From Kocuria sp. p3-SID1428 (GTDB lineage: Bacteria; Actinomycetota; Actinomycetes; Actinomycetales; Micrococcaceae), in contig NZ_JALXVH010000061.1 in NCBI RefSeq assembly GCF_025149945.1, positions 1 to 14,301 on the forward strand: DNA of 14,301 nt, given 5' to 3'. Shown here in pieces: positions 6,558-13,336 of the stretch. Position 1 is the stretch's first letter; every line of letters begins with the position of its first letter. Both the position numbers and the translations under genes were made by a program. The notes below the pieces were generated by a model that saw nothing but the letters and a program-made list of their open reading frames with translations, was not told where the DNA came from and did not search any database.

Positions 6558-6917
6558 ATGCTGACTATTGCCTCTCGTGTTGACGTGATGAACCGGCTGG
6601 GCCGAGCGATGGCCGACCCCACCCGGTCGCGGATCCTGATGACCTTGCTGGAACGGCCGGCCTACCCGGCCGAACTGGCGCGGGACTTGGGGCTGACCCG
6701 ATCGAACGTATCGAACCACCTGGCGTGCTTGCGGGACTGCGGGATCGCGGTCGCCGTGGCCGAGGGCCGCCAGATCCGGTACGAGATCGCCGATGCACAC
6801 CTGGCGCGGGCGCTGGCTGCTCTGGTCGAGGTCACCCTCGCGGTGGATGAGAGTGCCCCGTGCCTGGACCCGGCCTGCTCCGTGCCCGGCTGCTGCGAGA
6901 AGGGGGTGGGCGCGTGA
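6558..6917 (+). CDS. cmtR: CmtR-like cadmium/lead-responsive repressor (ArsR/SmtB family)
   Basis: This 119-residue winged-helix protein is strikingly like Mycobacterium tuberculosis CmtR: RLGRAMADPTRSRIL near residues 13-27, LTRSNVSNHLACLRDCG in the recognition helix, and EGRQIRYEIAD in the wing. The Cd/Pb ligands of CmtR (Cys57, Cys61, Cys102) fall at exactly those positions here when the ATG at 6558 is used, which supports this start. Extra cysteines follow in the tail (LDPACSVPGCC). In-frame starts downstream (M11) would break the numbering. Metal binding should release the repressor and induce cadD, whose GTG start overlaps the cmtR stop (GTGA). Confidence 0.92.
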   Translation: MLTIASRVDVMNRLGRAMADPTRSRILMTLLERPAYPAELARDLGLTRSNVSNHLACLRDCGIAVAVAEGRQIRYEIADAHLARALAALVEVTLAVDESAPCLDPACSVPGCCEKGVGA

Positions 6918-7510
6918 TCCTGTCCTCGGTTCTGCAGGCGATCGGTCTGTTCCTGGTCACGAACATCGACGACATCATCGTGCTCTCGCTGTTCTTCGCC
7001 CGCGGCGCGGGCCAGCGCGGGACCACCGCCCGGATCCTGATCGGGCAGTACCTCGGGTTCGCCGGCATCCTGGGCGCGGCCGTGCTCGTGTCGCTGGGGG
7101 CCGGGGCGTTCTTGCCCCCGGAAGTCATCCCCTACTTCGGGCTCATCCCGTTAGGCCTGGGGCTGTGGGCGGCATGGAACGCCTGGCGCGGCGGTGACGA
7201 TGACGATGACGCCAAGATCGAGGGCAAGAACGTCGCCGTGTGGACGGTGGCCGGGGTGACCTTCGCTAACGGCGGGGACAACATCGGCGTCTACGTCCCG
7301 GTCTTCCTCAGCGTGGGCCCGGGAGCCGTGGTCGCGTACTGCATCGTGTTCCTGCTGCTGGTGGCGGTGCTGGTGGGTCTGGCCAAGTTCGTCGCCACTC
7401 GCCGGCCGATCGCCGAGGTCCTGGAACGCTGGGAGCACATCCTGTTCCCGATCGTGTTGATCGGCCTGGGGGTCTTCATCCTGGTCAGCGGTGGAGCCTT
7501 CGGCCTCTAA
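6914..7510 (+). CDS. cadD: CadD-family cadmium resistance transporter
   Basis: This 198-residue protein has about five to six hydrophobic segments and the two signature regions of the Cad family: LFLVTNIDDIIVLSLFF near the N-terminus and GVTFANGGDNIGVYVPVF in the middle. A short acidic linker, GGDDDDDAK, lies on a predicted cytoplasmic loop. Members confer cadmium resistance, apparently by export. I chose the GTG at 6914, which overlaps the cmtR stop in a GTGA coupling and has GAGAAGGGGG upstream. An ATG at 6860 lies inside cmtR and would add 18 residues without homology. It is co-transcribed with its sensor. Confidence 0.88.
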   Translation: MILSSVLQAIGLFLVTNIDDIIVLSLFFARGAGQRGTTARILIGQYLGFAGILGAAVLVSLGAGAFLPPEVIPYFGLIPLGLGLWAAWNAWRGGDDDDDAKIEGKNVAVWTVAGVTFANGGDNIGVYVPVFLSVGPGAVVAYCIVFLLLVAVLVGLAKFVATRRPIAEVLERWEHILFPIVLIGLGVFILVSGGAFGL

Positions 7511-7555
7511 TCACGCCCAACCCTCCCGCCGAACCGGGCCCGCCTACCGCGTCAT

Positions 7556-7587
7556 GCTGGTCCGTCACCAAGCGGTGACGGACCAGC
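7556..7587. terminator. Perfect hairpin between convergent cadD and ccdA
   Basis: GCTGGTCCGTCACC (7556-7569) and GGTGACGGACCAGC (7574-7587) are perfect 14-bp arms around the loop AAGC. The hairpin sits between two genes that end toward each other, 46 bp after cadD and 14 bp after ccdA, so it can serve both strands. Confidence 0.85.
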
Positions 7588-7600
7588 GGGGCCCGGAGGG

Positions 7601-8351
7601 TCAGACGGGAGTGGTAAAGGTTCCGGCCAGGCTCTGCAGATGGTATATCCACAGCATCCAGAGCCCGGAGACCATCAAGACCCCAACCACCACCAGCAGG
7701 GATCCACCGATGATGTTGAACACCCGGATGTTGCGGCGGATGAAGCTCAAGGCGCTGGTGACCCAGTTGATGCCCGCAGCGGTCAGCAGGAACGGGATAC
7801 CCAGGCCCAGGCAGTAGATGAAGCCCAGCAACGCCCCCCGCCAGGCGCCACCGGTGGTAGTGCTCAGGGCCAGCACTGCGCTCAGGGTGGGGCCCATGCA
7901 GGGGGTCCAGCCCAGCCCGAAGACCACTCCGAGCACCGGGGCCCCGGCCAGACCAGTCCGGGGGGGCCAGGTTCGGCTTGAGAGTGCGTTGGAGGAAGGA
8001 GAACTTACCGACCATGGCCAGGCCCATCACGATCATCATCACGCCCAGGACGCGGATCAGCGGGTCCTGCCAGCGCACCAGCCAGTACCCGATAGTGCCG
8101 AACGCGGCGCCGTAGAGGGTGAAGACCGCAGCGAAACCCAGGATGAACAGCCCGACCCCGGCCAGCACCCGCCGGCGGTTGTCCGGGTGGGTGGGATCGG
8201 TCAGCCCAGAGACGTAGCCGAGGTAGCCGGGCACCAGAGGCAAGATGCACGGGGACAGGAAGGACACGATCCCAGCGATCATCGCCAGCGGTGCGGCGAT
8301 GAGCAGGGCCCCGGAATTCACCATCTCGGCGAAGTAATTCCCGATGCTCAC
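7601..8351 (-). pseudogene. ccdA: CcdA-type thiol-disulfide transmembrane transporter, frameshifted
   Basis: The minus strand encodes a six-helix CcdA protein of about 250 residues that moves reducing equivalents from cytoplasmic thioredoxin to the outer face of the membrane. The paired cysteines lie in FLSPCILPLVPGYLGYVSG (first half) and [15 protein letters not shown] (second half). The halves are in different frames: a run of seven G at 7960-7966 (C on the coding strand) has one base too many, and six would give the continuous KPNLAPRTGLAG. The 751-bp span is one base over 250 codons. Start: GTG at 8351 with GGAGG five bases upstream, giving VSIGNYF. If the shift is real, the two cysteines are never in one protein. 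A homopolymer error is quite possible. Confidence 0.85.
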
Positions 8352-8527
8352 ACCAGCCTCCTCCCCGGGCCATCGCGCAGCGCAGAAGGCGAACGTCGGG
8401 CAGGTTCGGGACAAAGGGCTTCGGGGGTGGGCACGGTGGCGCGGACCTCCTGGGGTCGGGCGGTAGAGTCGGCCGCCGGGTGGGCGGCACCCGGCAATGT
8501 TACACATGATGCTGTACTGTCCTGGGC
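8352..8527. promoter_or_regulatory. Divergent region between ccdA and the second cmtR
   Basis: This 176-bp gap drives both directions. Before the rightward ATG, TACTGT (8515-8520) ends 7 bp upstream with no Shine-Dalgarno, the same layout as at the first cmtR. TACA (8501-8504) and TGTA (8513-8516) are inverted around 8 bp and could be part of a repressor site. Toward ccdA, GGAGG at 8357-8361 is its ribosome site. Confidence 0.45.
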
Positions 8528-8860
8528 ATGAGCACCGCGACCCTCACCCACACCTCGGTGCTGTCACGGCTGGGCCACGCCTTATCGGATGACACCCGGA
8601 CTCGGATCCTGCTGGCTCTGCGAGAAGCCCCAGCCCGGCCCTCGGAACTGGCCGGGGCCTTGGGGGTCTCCAAGCAGGTGATGTCCAACCAGCTGGCCTG
8701 CCTGCGCGGCTGCGGTCTGGTCACCGCCACCGCCGAAGGCCGCAACGTCTGGTACGTCCTGGCCGAGCCCCGACTGGGCCAGGCCCTCGGGGACCTGCTG
8801 GAACTGACCCTCACCCTCGACCCGGATTGCTGCTCGGCGGAAGGCTGCACCTGCACATGA
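8528..8860 (+). CDS. Second CmtR-like metal-sensing repressor
   Basis: This 110-residue ArsR/SmtB-family protein is a paralogue of the first CmtR: SRLGHALSDDTRTRIL, VSKQVMSNQLACLRGCG and EGRNVWYVLAE. The recognition-helix cysteines lie at 58 and 62. The C-terminus has Cys101-Cys102 and then Cys107 and Cys109 (CCSAEGCTCT), so a CmtR-like Cd/Pb site with extra thiols is likely. The metal preferred may differ. The ATG lacks a Shine-Dalgarno and lies 7 bp after a -10-like hexamer, suggesting leaderless translation. The stop overlaps the ATG of the exporter gene (ATGA), so sensor and transporter are coupled. Confidence 0.88.
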   Translation: MSTATLTHTSVLSRLGHALSDDTRTRILLALREAPARPSELAGALGVSKQVMSNQLACLRGCGLVTATAEGRNVWYVLAEPRLGQALGDLLELTLTLDPDCCSAEGCTCT

Positions 8861-9567
8861 GCGCTTCGACCATGAGTGCCCGCCCCCTCACGGCCGATCG
8901 CCGCGCGGTCCTGCACCGCCGGATCCGCTGGATCGTGGCCGGCACCATCACCTACAACGTCATCGAGGCGGTCATCGCCTTGGCCGCCGGGACCGTGGCC
9001 TCCTCCTCGGCCCTGATCGGCTTCGGCCTGGACTCCATCGTGGAGGTCCTCTCCGCGGCGGCGGTGGCCTGGCAGTTCGCCGCCCCGGACCCGCACCGCC
9101 GGGAGAAGATCGCGCTGCGGGTGATCGCGTTCTCCTTCTTCGTCCTGGCCGCCTTCGTCACCGTGGATGCGGTGCGCGCCCTGGCCGGGGCCGCGGAGCC
9201 GGAGCACTCCCCGGTGGGGATCGCGCTGGCCGCCGCGAGCCTGGCCATCATGCCGTTCTTGTCCTGGTTCGAGCGCCGCACCGGGCGGGAACTCGGCTCC
9301 GCCTCGGCAGTGGCCGACTCCAAGCAGACCCTGATCTGCACCTACCTCTCGGCGGTGCTGCTGGTGGGCCTGGTCCTCAACAGCGCCCTGGGCTGGTCCT
9401 GGGCCGACCCCCTGGCCGCCCTGGTGATCGCCGCCTTTGCGCTCAAGGAAGGCCTGGAGGCCTGGCGCGGGGAGGCCTGCTGCGCCCCCGTGACCGTTCT
9501 CTTGAACGAGGACGGCGAGGGCTGCGCTGACGGGTGCGGCTCGGGCTGCTCCTGCTGCGCCCACTGA
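8857..9567 (+). CDS. CDF-like cation transporter with Cys-rich tail
   Basis: This 236-residue membrane protein has about six hydrophobic segments. GFGLDSIVEVLSA (about residues 55-67) and ADSKQTLICTYLSAV resemble the metal-site helices 2 and 5 of cation diffusion facilitators. Unlike usual CDF proteins it lacks the cytoplasmic ferredoxin-like domain. After the last helix comes a short tail with ACCAP and then CADGCGSGCSCCAH, giving eight cysteines and a terminal His. The tail probably binds soft metals such as Cd, Pb or Zn and hands them to the channel; this is inference. The ATG at 8857 overlaps the regulator stop (ATGA); an upstream in-frame start at 8827 lies within the regulator and is less likely. 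Confidence 0.8.
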   Translation: MSASTMSARPLTADRRAVLHRRIRWIVAGTITYNVIEAVIALAAGTVASSSALIGFGLDSIVEVLSAAAVAWQFAAPDPHRREKIALRVIAFSFFVLAAFVTVDAVRALAGAAEPEHSPVGIALAAASLAIMPFLSWFERRTGRELGSASAVADSKQTLICTYLSAVLLVGLVLNSALGWSWADPLAALVIAAFALKEGLEAWRGEACCAPVTVLLNEDGEGCADGCGSGCSCCAH

Positions 9568-9630
9568 TTCCCATTCCGCGCCGGTTCATGAGTCCCACGA
9601 TCCCGCCCGAGCACAGAACGGATACCTCCT

Positions 9631-10311
9631 GTGAGCACTACCTCCCCCACCTCCGGCCAGGGGAAGTCCCCGACGGCCAAGGTCGCTGTCTGGGTGGTCC
9701 TGGCCGCCGTCGTGATCGCAGCTGTAATCGCCTTTGTCGCCGCCCGGGTCGGCTCCACCGCGGCCGCACCCGAAGACGCCGGCCAGGTGGTACGCGAGAA
9801 CAGCCAGGTGCTCTCCCAAGCCCCAAACGAACAAGCTGTGCTGGTGGAGTTCCTGGACTATGAGTGCGAGTCCTGCCGGGCCGCTTACCCCTTCATCGAG
9901 GAGCTGCGCGTGGACCATGCCGACACCGTCACCTTCGTTCACCGCTATTTCCCGTTGCCGGGTCACCGCAACTCCATGAACGCCGCCGTGGCCGTGGAGG
10001 CCGCCGCCCAACAGGACCAGTACGAGGCGATGTACCAGCGCATGTACGAGACCCAGGCCCAGTGGGGGGAGTCGGCCGAGGACAAGAGCGCGGTCTTCCG
10101 CGGCTTCGCCGAAGACATGGGCCTGGACATGGCTGCCTTCGATGCCGCGGTGGCCGATCCAGCTACCCAGGAGCGGGTTGAGCTGGATGTGGCCGATGGC
10201 GAGGCCTTGGGCGTGGGCGGGACCCCGACGTTCTACCTCGACGGGGAAGTCCTCAATCCCGAGTCCTTGGAGGAGTTCCGGGCCGAGGTTGAGGCCGCCG
10301 CCGCCGACTGA
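9631..10311 (+). CDS. Membrane-anchored DsbA-like thiol oxidoreductase
   Basis: This 226-residue protein has a signal anchor at about residues 17-38 (AKVAVWVVLAAVVIAAVIAF) and an outward thioredoxin-like domain. The active site is CESC (Cys79, Cys82), in FLDYECESCRAAYPF. The cis-Pro loop is GGTPTFYLDG near the C-terminus, with a DsbA-type helical insert between. It would form or shuffle disulfides in exported proteins. The start is GTG at 9631; no good Shine-Dalgarno is seen, so the exact start is uncertain. It lies 63 bp after the exporter and 53 bp before the VKOR gene, which is its natural re-oxidising partner. Confidence 0.87.
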   Translation: MSTTSPTSGQGKSPTAKVAVWVVLAAVVIAAVIAFVAARVGSTAAAPEDAGQVVRENSQVLSQAPNEQAVLVEFLDYECESCRAAYPFIEELRVDHADTVTFVHRYFPLPGHRNSMNAAVAVEAAAQQDQYEAMYQRMYETQAQWGESAEDKSAVFRGFAEDMGLDMAAFDAAVADPATQERVELDVADGEALGVGGTPTFYLDGEVLNPESLEEFRAEVEAAAAD

Positions 10312-10364
10312 CCCACTCGTTCAGCGACCGCCCCCGCCCGCACCGCACCTTCAGGGAAACCGTC

Positions 10365-11009
10365 ATGACCGATCAGACCACCATCGCTCGCCCCCAGAAT
10401 CCCGAGCCAGCTGCCGAGACGGGCCTACCCGGTTTCGCCCGCCGCCGCCCTTTCGCTCTGGTCATGCTGGTGTCCGGGGTGATCGGATGGATCGCCTCAG
10501 GCATCCTGGTGCTCGAACGCCTTCAGCTCTACCGCGACCCGAACCACGTGACCAGCTGCGATATCAACCCCTGGGTGTCCTGCGGACAGGTCATGAGCAC
10601 CTGGCAGTCGGAGCTGTTCGGCTTCCCCAACCCGCTGATCGGCATCGTCGCCTTCGCCGTGGTCATCACCACCGCCATGGCTGCCCTCTCCGGGGCCCAG
10701 TTCGGGCGGTGGTACTGGGTGGGTCTGCAAGTCGGAGTCATCGCCGGCACGGTGTTCGTGATCTGGCTGTGGTCTCAGGCGTTGTTCTCGATCTACATCC
10801 TGTGCCTGTACTGCATGATCGTGTGGGCGGCGATGATTCCGCTGTTCATCCTGCTGACCGTGCGCAACCTCGTCCACGGCGTCATTCCCGCCCCGGCCAG
10901 GTTGGTGCACTTCGCCTCCGACTGGGCCTGGACCCTGGTAGCCATCGCCTACGTGGCCGTGGCGGCCTCGGTGTTCTTCCGCTTTTTTACCGTCTTCACC
11001 GGCCTCTGA
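10365..11009 (+). CDS. VKOR-family disulfide-generating membrane protein
   Basis: This 214-residue four- to five-helix protein has the hallmarks of bacterial vitamin K epoxide reductase homologues: the loop cysteines Cys65 and Cys73 (CDINPWVSC), the conserved FGFPNPLIG, and the quinone-side pair Cys147-Cys150 (CLYC). In actinobacteria such proteins replace DsbB: they take electrons from a DsbA-like partner and pass them to menaquinone. The DsbA-like gene directly upstream fits that pairing. CAGGGAAA before the ATG is a fair ribosome site. No thioredoxin domain is fused, so the separate DsbA is needed. Confidence 0.9.
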   Translation: MTDQTTIARPQNPEPAAETGLPGFARRRPFALVMLVSGVIGWIASGILVLERLQLYRDPNHVTSCDINPWVSCGQVMSTWQSELFGFPNPLIGIVAFAVVITTAMAALSGAQFGRWYWVGLQVGVIAGTVFVIWLWSQALFSIYILCLYCMIVWAAMIPLFILLTVRNLVHGVIPAPARLVHFASDWAWTLVAIAYVAVAASVFFRFFTVFTGL

Positions 11010-11010
11010 T

Positions 11011-11057
11011 CCCGGCCCGGCCACCGTGAAAGAACCCCGGAACTAGACCGGGCCGGG
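11011..11057 (+). terminator. GC-rich inverted repeat between VKOR and the ACR3-like gene
   Basis: CCCGGCCCGG (11011-11020) and CCGGGCCGGG (11048-11057) are perfect 10-bp arms around a 27-base loop, directly after the VKOR stop. It could act as an intraoperon terminator or attenuator that lowers expression of the following transporter. There is no T run. Confidence 0.45.
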
Positions 11058-11089
11058 GCCCGCCCCACCACGTTCCAAAGGAAAGACGA

Positions 11090-12080
11090 ATGAACAGGAC
11101 TCCCGCTGTGGAATGGCTGGAGCGCCGCCAGATCGCCCTCTACGTGCTGGCGATCGTCGCCGGGGCCTTGGCCGGGTGGTGGGTGGATCCCCGGGACCTC
11201 TGCCCTGGAAGCGGCGATCAACCCGGTACTGGGGCTGTTGCTGTTTGCCACGTTCCTGGCGGTGCCCTTCACCGCGATCGGGCGGGCCTTCACTGACTTG
11301 CGGTTCCTGGGCGCGGTATTGGTGGTGAACTTCCTCATCGTCCCTGTGGTGGTCTTCGGGCTGTCCCGGGTCGTGGCCGGCCACCAGGCGCTGCTGCTGG
11401 GGGTGCTGCTGGTGCTGCTGACCCCGTGCGTGGACTACGTGATCGTCTTCTCCGGGCTGGCTGGTGGCGCCGCCGACCGCCTGCTGGCTGCGGCCCCGGT
11501 GCTGATGCTGGCCCAGATGCTGCTGCTGCCGGGTTATCTGTGGGCCTTCGTCGGAGCCGAGACGGTGGCGCGGGTGGAGATCGCCCCGTTCGTGGAAGCG
11601 TTCCTGTTTCTGATCGTGCTGCCGCTGGCCGCGGCGGCCGCCGTGCAGTGGGCCGCGCCCCAGGCCGTGGCCGCCCGCCGGATCACTGCGGCCATGAGTG
11701 CGGGGATGGTGCCGCTGATGATGGCGACCCTGGTCATCGTGATCGCCTCTCAGATCCGCGGGGTCGGCGAAGAACTGACCACCCTGATCACGGTAGTGCC
11801 GCTCTACGTGGCCTTCCTCGTGCTCATGGTTCCGATCGGCCTGGTCGCCGCCCGGGTTGCCCGCCTGGACATGCCGGCCACCCGCGCCCTGGTCTTCAGC
11901 GCGGCCACCCGCAACTCCCTGGTCGTCCTCCCCCTGGCCCTGGCCCTGCCGGCCTCCCTGGCGCTGACACCGCTGGTAGTGGTCACTCAGACTTTGGTGG
12001 AACTGGTCGGCATGGTCATCTTCGTGCGCCTGATCCCCCGCCTGGTTCCGCGCCGGCCCGAAGCGCTCAATCCGCCATAG
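11090..12080 (+). pseudogene. ACR3/BASS-like arsenic resistance transporter, frameshifted
   Basis: This roughly 329-residue membrane transporter belongs to the bile-acid/arsenite (BASS) superfamily. Examples of its segments are FLAVPFTAIGRAFTDLRFLG, LLTPCVDYVIVFSGLAGG, and a last-third motif ATRNSLVVLPLALALP. The last resembles the ACR3 helix with a polar motif, but with Thr-Arg-Asn-Ser instead of Asn-Asn-Phe-Glu, so it is a divergent relative. The first ~33 codons start at ATG 11090 (AAAGGAAAG upstream) and end in another frame. One extra base in CCCCGGG at 11189-11195 breaks the join VDPRTSALEAAINPVLG. The next in-frame ATG is at 11238, which would drop the first helix. It could be a sequencing error. 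The substrate may be arsenite or another oxyanion. Confidence 0.78.
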
Positions 12081-12133
12081 GGGCGCACGCCCCAACATCG
12101 AGTCGGTGAAACTGCCTCCCACTATTTCTGCCA

Positions 12134-12607
12134 TCAGATGGTGCTGTAGAGGTGCTCTGCATGCGCAGCCCACAGACCTGCCATTCCGGCGCGCCGACCA
12201 TCTTCGTTCGGATTCTGCTGCCGCCAGTTATCTTCATCAGACCGCCGCCATCTATCCCGAACAGTCACATACGTGCGCGCCCAGCGAAGGAGCTTGCGGC
12301 CGAGCTGCGCCCCTCGGTACCGATGCGCCACGGCGAGCCGGTGCACGTAGAGCGCGCTGGCCGAATCCGGCCCCCAGGTGTCCTCATCTGAGTGAGCTAT
12401 CGAAAGCATCCCAGCCAGGCCCCCATCCGCACGGACCACGAACAACCTCCCGCGGCGCACGTCTTCCTCGATCACCCGGTCAGGCAAGGGGTCTCGCCAC
12501 TGGTCGATTGACCGGTCAGCCAACCATTGGCGAGCCTCCGCTAAGACCGCTTGCGCCCCCGGCACGTCCGCGAGCTCGCCACGCTCTACGTTTACTCGCA
12601 CATCCAT
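12134..12607 (-). CDS. GNAT-family N-acetyltransferase with atypical C-terminus
   Basis: This 157-residue protein shows the GNAT acetyl-CoA site as ALYVHRLAVAHRYRGAQLGR (about residues 85-104, the R/Q-x-x-G-x-G/A region), followed by KLLRWA. The N-terminal part (QWLADRSIDQW, then GLAGMLSIAHSD) fits the family. After residue ~111 the usual RLDC...YYE..GF strands are absent. They are replaced by a polar stretch (RDRWRRSDEDNWRQQNPNED) with lower GC, and the protein ends at LYSTI. The gene may have lost its 3' end in a rearrangement near 12270. The substrate is unknown. It is transcribed toward the ACR3-like gene, and its start lies 41 bp from the right copy of the 17-bp repeat. Confidence 0.72.
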   Translation of the reverse strand: MDVRVNVERGELADVPGAQAVLAEARQWLADRSIDQWRDPLPDRVIEEDVRRGRLFVVRADGGLAGMLSIAHSDEDTWGPDSASALYVHRLAVAHRYRGAQLGRKLLRWARTYVTVRDRWRRSDEDNWRQQNPNEDGRRAGMAGLWAAHAEHLYSTI

Positions 12608-12647
12608 GCGCCCACGCTAGCGCCACCCGCCATCGCGGCTGTGCCGT

Positions 12648-12664
12648 AAACGGTCGTTTGTGGC
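12648..12664 (+). repeat. Direct repeat, right copy
   Basis: AAACGGTCGTTTGTGGC is identical to 2336-2352 and in the same orientation. The left palindrome arm is shorter here (GTAAACG instead of ACAAACG). The copy again lies just upstream of a minus-strand accessory gene (GNAT, start 12607). Confidence 0.65.
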
Positions 12665-12711
12665 GCGCTGCGCGCTACTGGTCTGCGGTGGCTGATTTCG
12701 GCTGCTCCTGC

Positions 12712-12773
12712 GTGCCACAACCCTTGCCACAACCGGCTCGCCAGAATGGCCGGGTGTCAGTGGGTTGTGGCAC
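12712..12773. repeat. Inverted and direct GCCACAACC repeats
   Basis: GTGCCACAACCC (12712-12723) is the exact complement of GGGTTGTGGCAC (12762-12773). A further direct copy, GCCACAACC, lies at 12726-12734. One more GCCACAACCC is at 2366-2375 next to the left repeat. The right arm lies inside the 3' end of the minus-strand HTH gene. It could be a long-loop terminator, or binding sites for a partition, replication or recombination protein. Confidence 0.6.
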
Positions 12774-13152
12774 TCGTGCGGATGACGTGGACGGCGGACC
12801 GGCTGAGGCCGGTGCTCTTGATCACGTCCGTGATCTTCGCGCCGCTATCGACGGCGGCGCGGATCTCGGCATTGCGGCGCGTGAGGGCATCCTCGTGGCG
12901 TGCGGTTGCCGTGCGGGCTGCCTCGGACAGCTCGGCCACGTCGCCGGGCTCCGGCTCCGGCTGCGCGGCTCCGATGATCCGAAGGACCACCTGTGGGTGG
13001 AGCTGTGTGGAGCGGTTGAGGTCAACCGGGCGCGCGCCGTCGCGGCGGGCGGCACGGATCGCGGCGTCACGGCGCTGGATCGCCTCGCGGCGCTGCTCGT
13101 CCAAGTCTCGAACGGCCTGCGCCAGCTCGTGCAGGGTCTCGGGGCTGCTCAT
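12757..13152 (-). CDS. Small protein of two tandem HTH-like repeats
   Basis: This 131-residue protein is not recognised by name. It contains an internal duplication. Residues about 20-63 (RREAIQRRDAAIRAARRDGA, then DLNRSTQLHPQVVLRIIG) align with residues about 85-128 (RHEDALTRRNAEIRAAVDSG, then DVIKSTGLSRSAVHVIRTS). Each copy has a basic helix and then a helix-turn-helix-like segment, as in plasmid DNA-binding proteins. GAGAGGA precedes the ATG. The 3' end overlaps one arm of the GGTTGTGGC inverted repeat, so binding to that site is a natural hypothesis. The neighbouring coiled-coil gene is on the same strand upstream. A role in plasmid segregation, copy control or transfer is inference. Confidence 0.7.
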   Translation of the reverse strand: MSSPETLHELAQAVRDLDEQRREAIQRRDAAIRAARRDGARPVDLNRSTQLHPQVVLRIIGAAQPEPEPGDVAELSEAARTATARHEDALTRRNAEIRAAVDSGAKITDVIKSTGLSRSAVHVIRTSATTH

Positions 13153-13210
13153 AGTGGGTGGTCCTCTCGGTGATGGGAGTTATCCTGGGGATGCCCTTTT
13201 GGGTGTGTGA

Positions 13211-13266
13211 GAACGGCCCCTAGCCGTTCCGGCCCCGTCGCCACTTGGTCGTGATGCGACGGGGCC
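13211..13266 (-). terminator. Two hairpins downstream of the coiled-coil gene
   Basis: GGCCCCGTCGC (13231-13241) and GCGACGGGGCC (13256-13266) form a perfect 11-bp stem with a 14-base loop. Next to it, GAACGGC (13211-13217) and GCCGTTC (13223-13229) form a 7-bp stem. They lie between the stop of the coiled-coil gene (13337) and the start of the HTH gene (13152), so they probably end the first transcript or separate the two genes. Confidence 0.6.
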
Positions 13267-13336
13267 ATCTCTCTGCCCGGAGCAGCCGGCCTCCACTACG
13301 GGAACCTACTGCCGGTTAGGGGCAGGGTGCTCGTGC

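Noticed and set aside
7818..8531. Plus-strand ORF antisense to ccdA
   Set aside because: Its His/Gln/Gly-rich product has no domain; the minus strand encodes recognisable CcdA.
11043..12173. Minus-strand ORF of 376 codons opposite the ACR3-like gene
   Set aside because: The product is repetitive His/Gln/Gly/Asp without any domain, mirroring the transmembrane codons on the other strand.
12640..12780. CRISPR array
   Set aside because: The repeats are only 9-12 bp, irregularly spaced and partly inverted, and no cas gene is present.
12106..13173. Plus-strand ORF of 355 codons
   Set aside because: It crosses the GNAT and HTH genes antisense, has no ribosome site and is compositionally a shadow frame.
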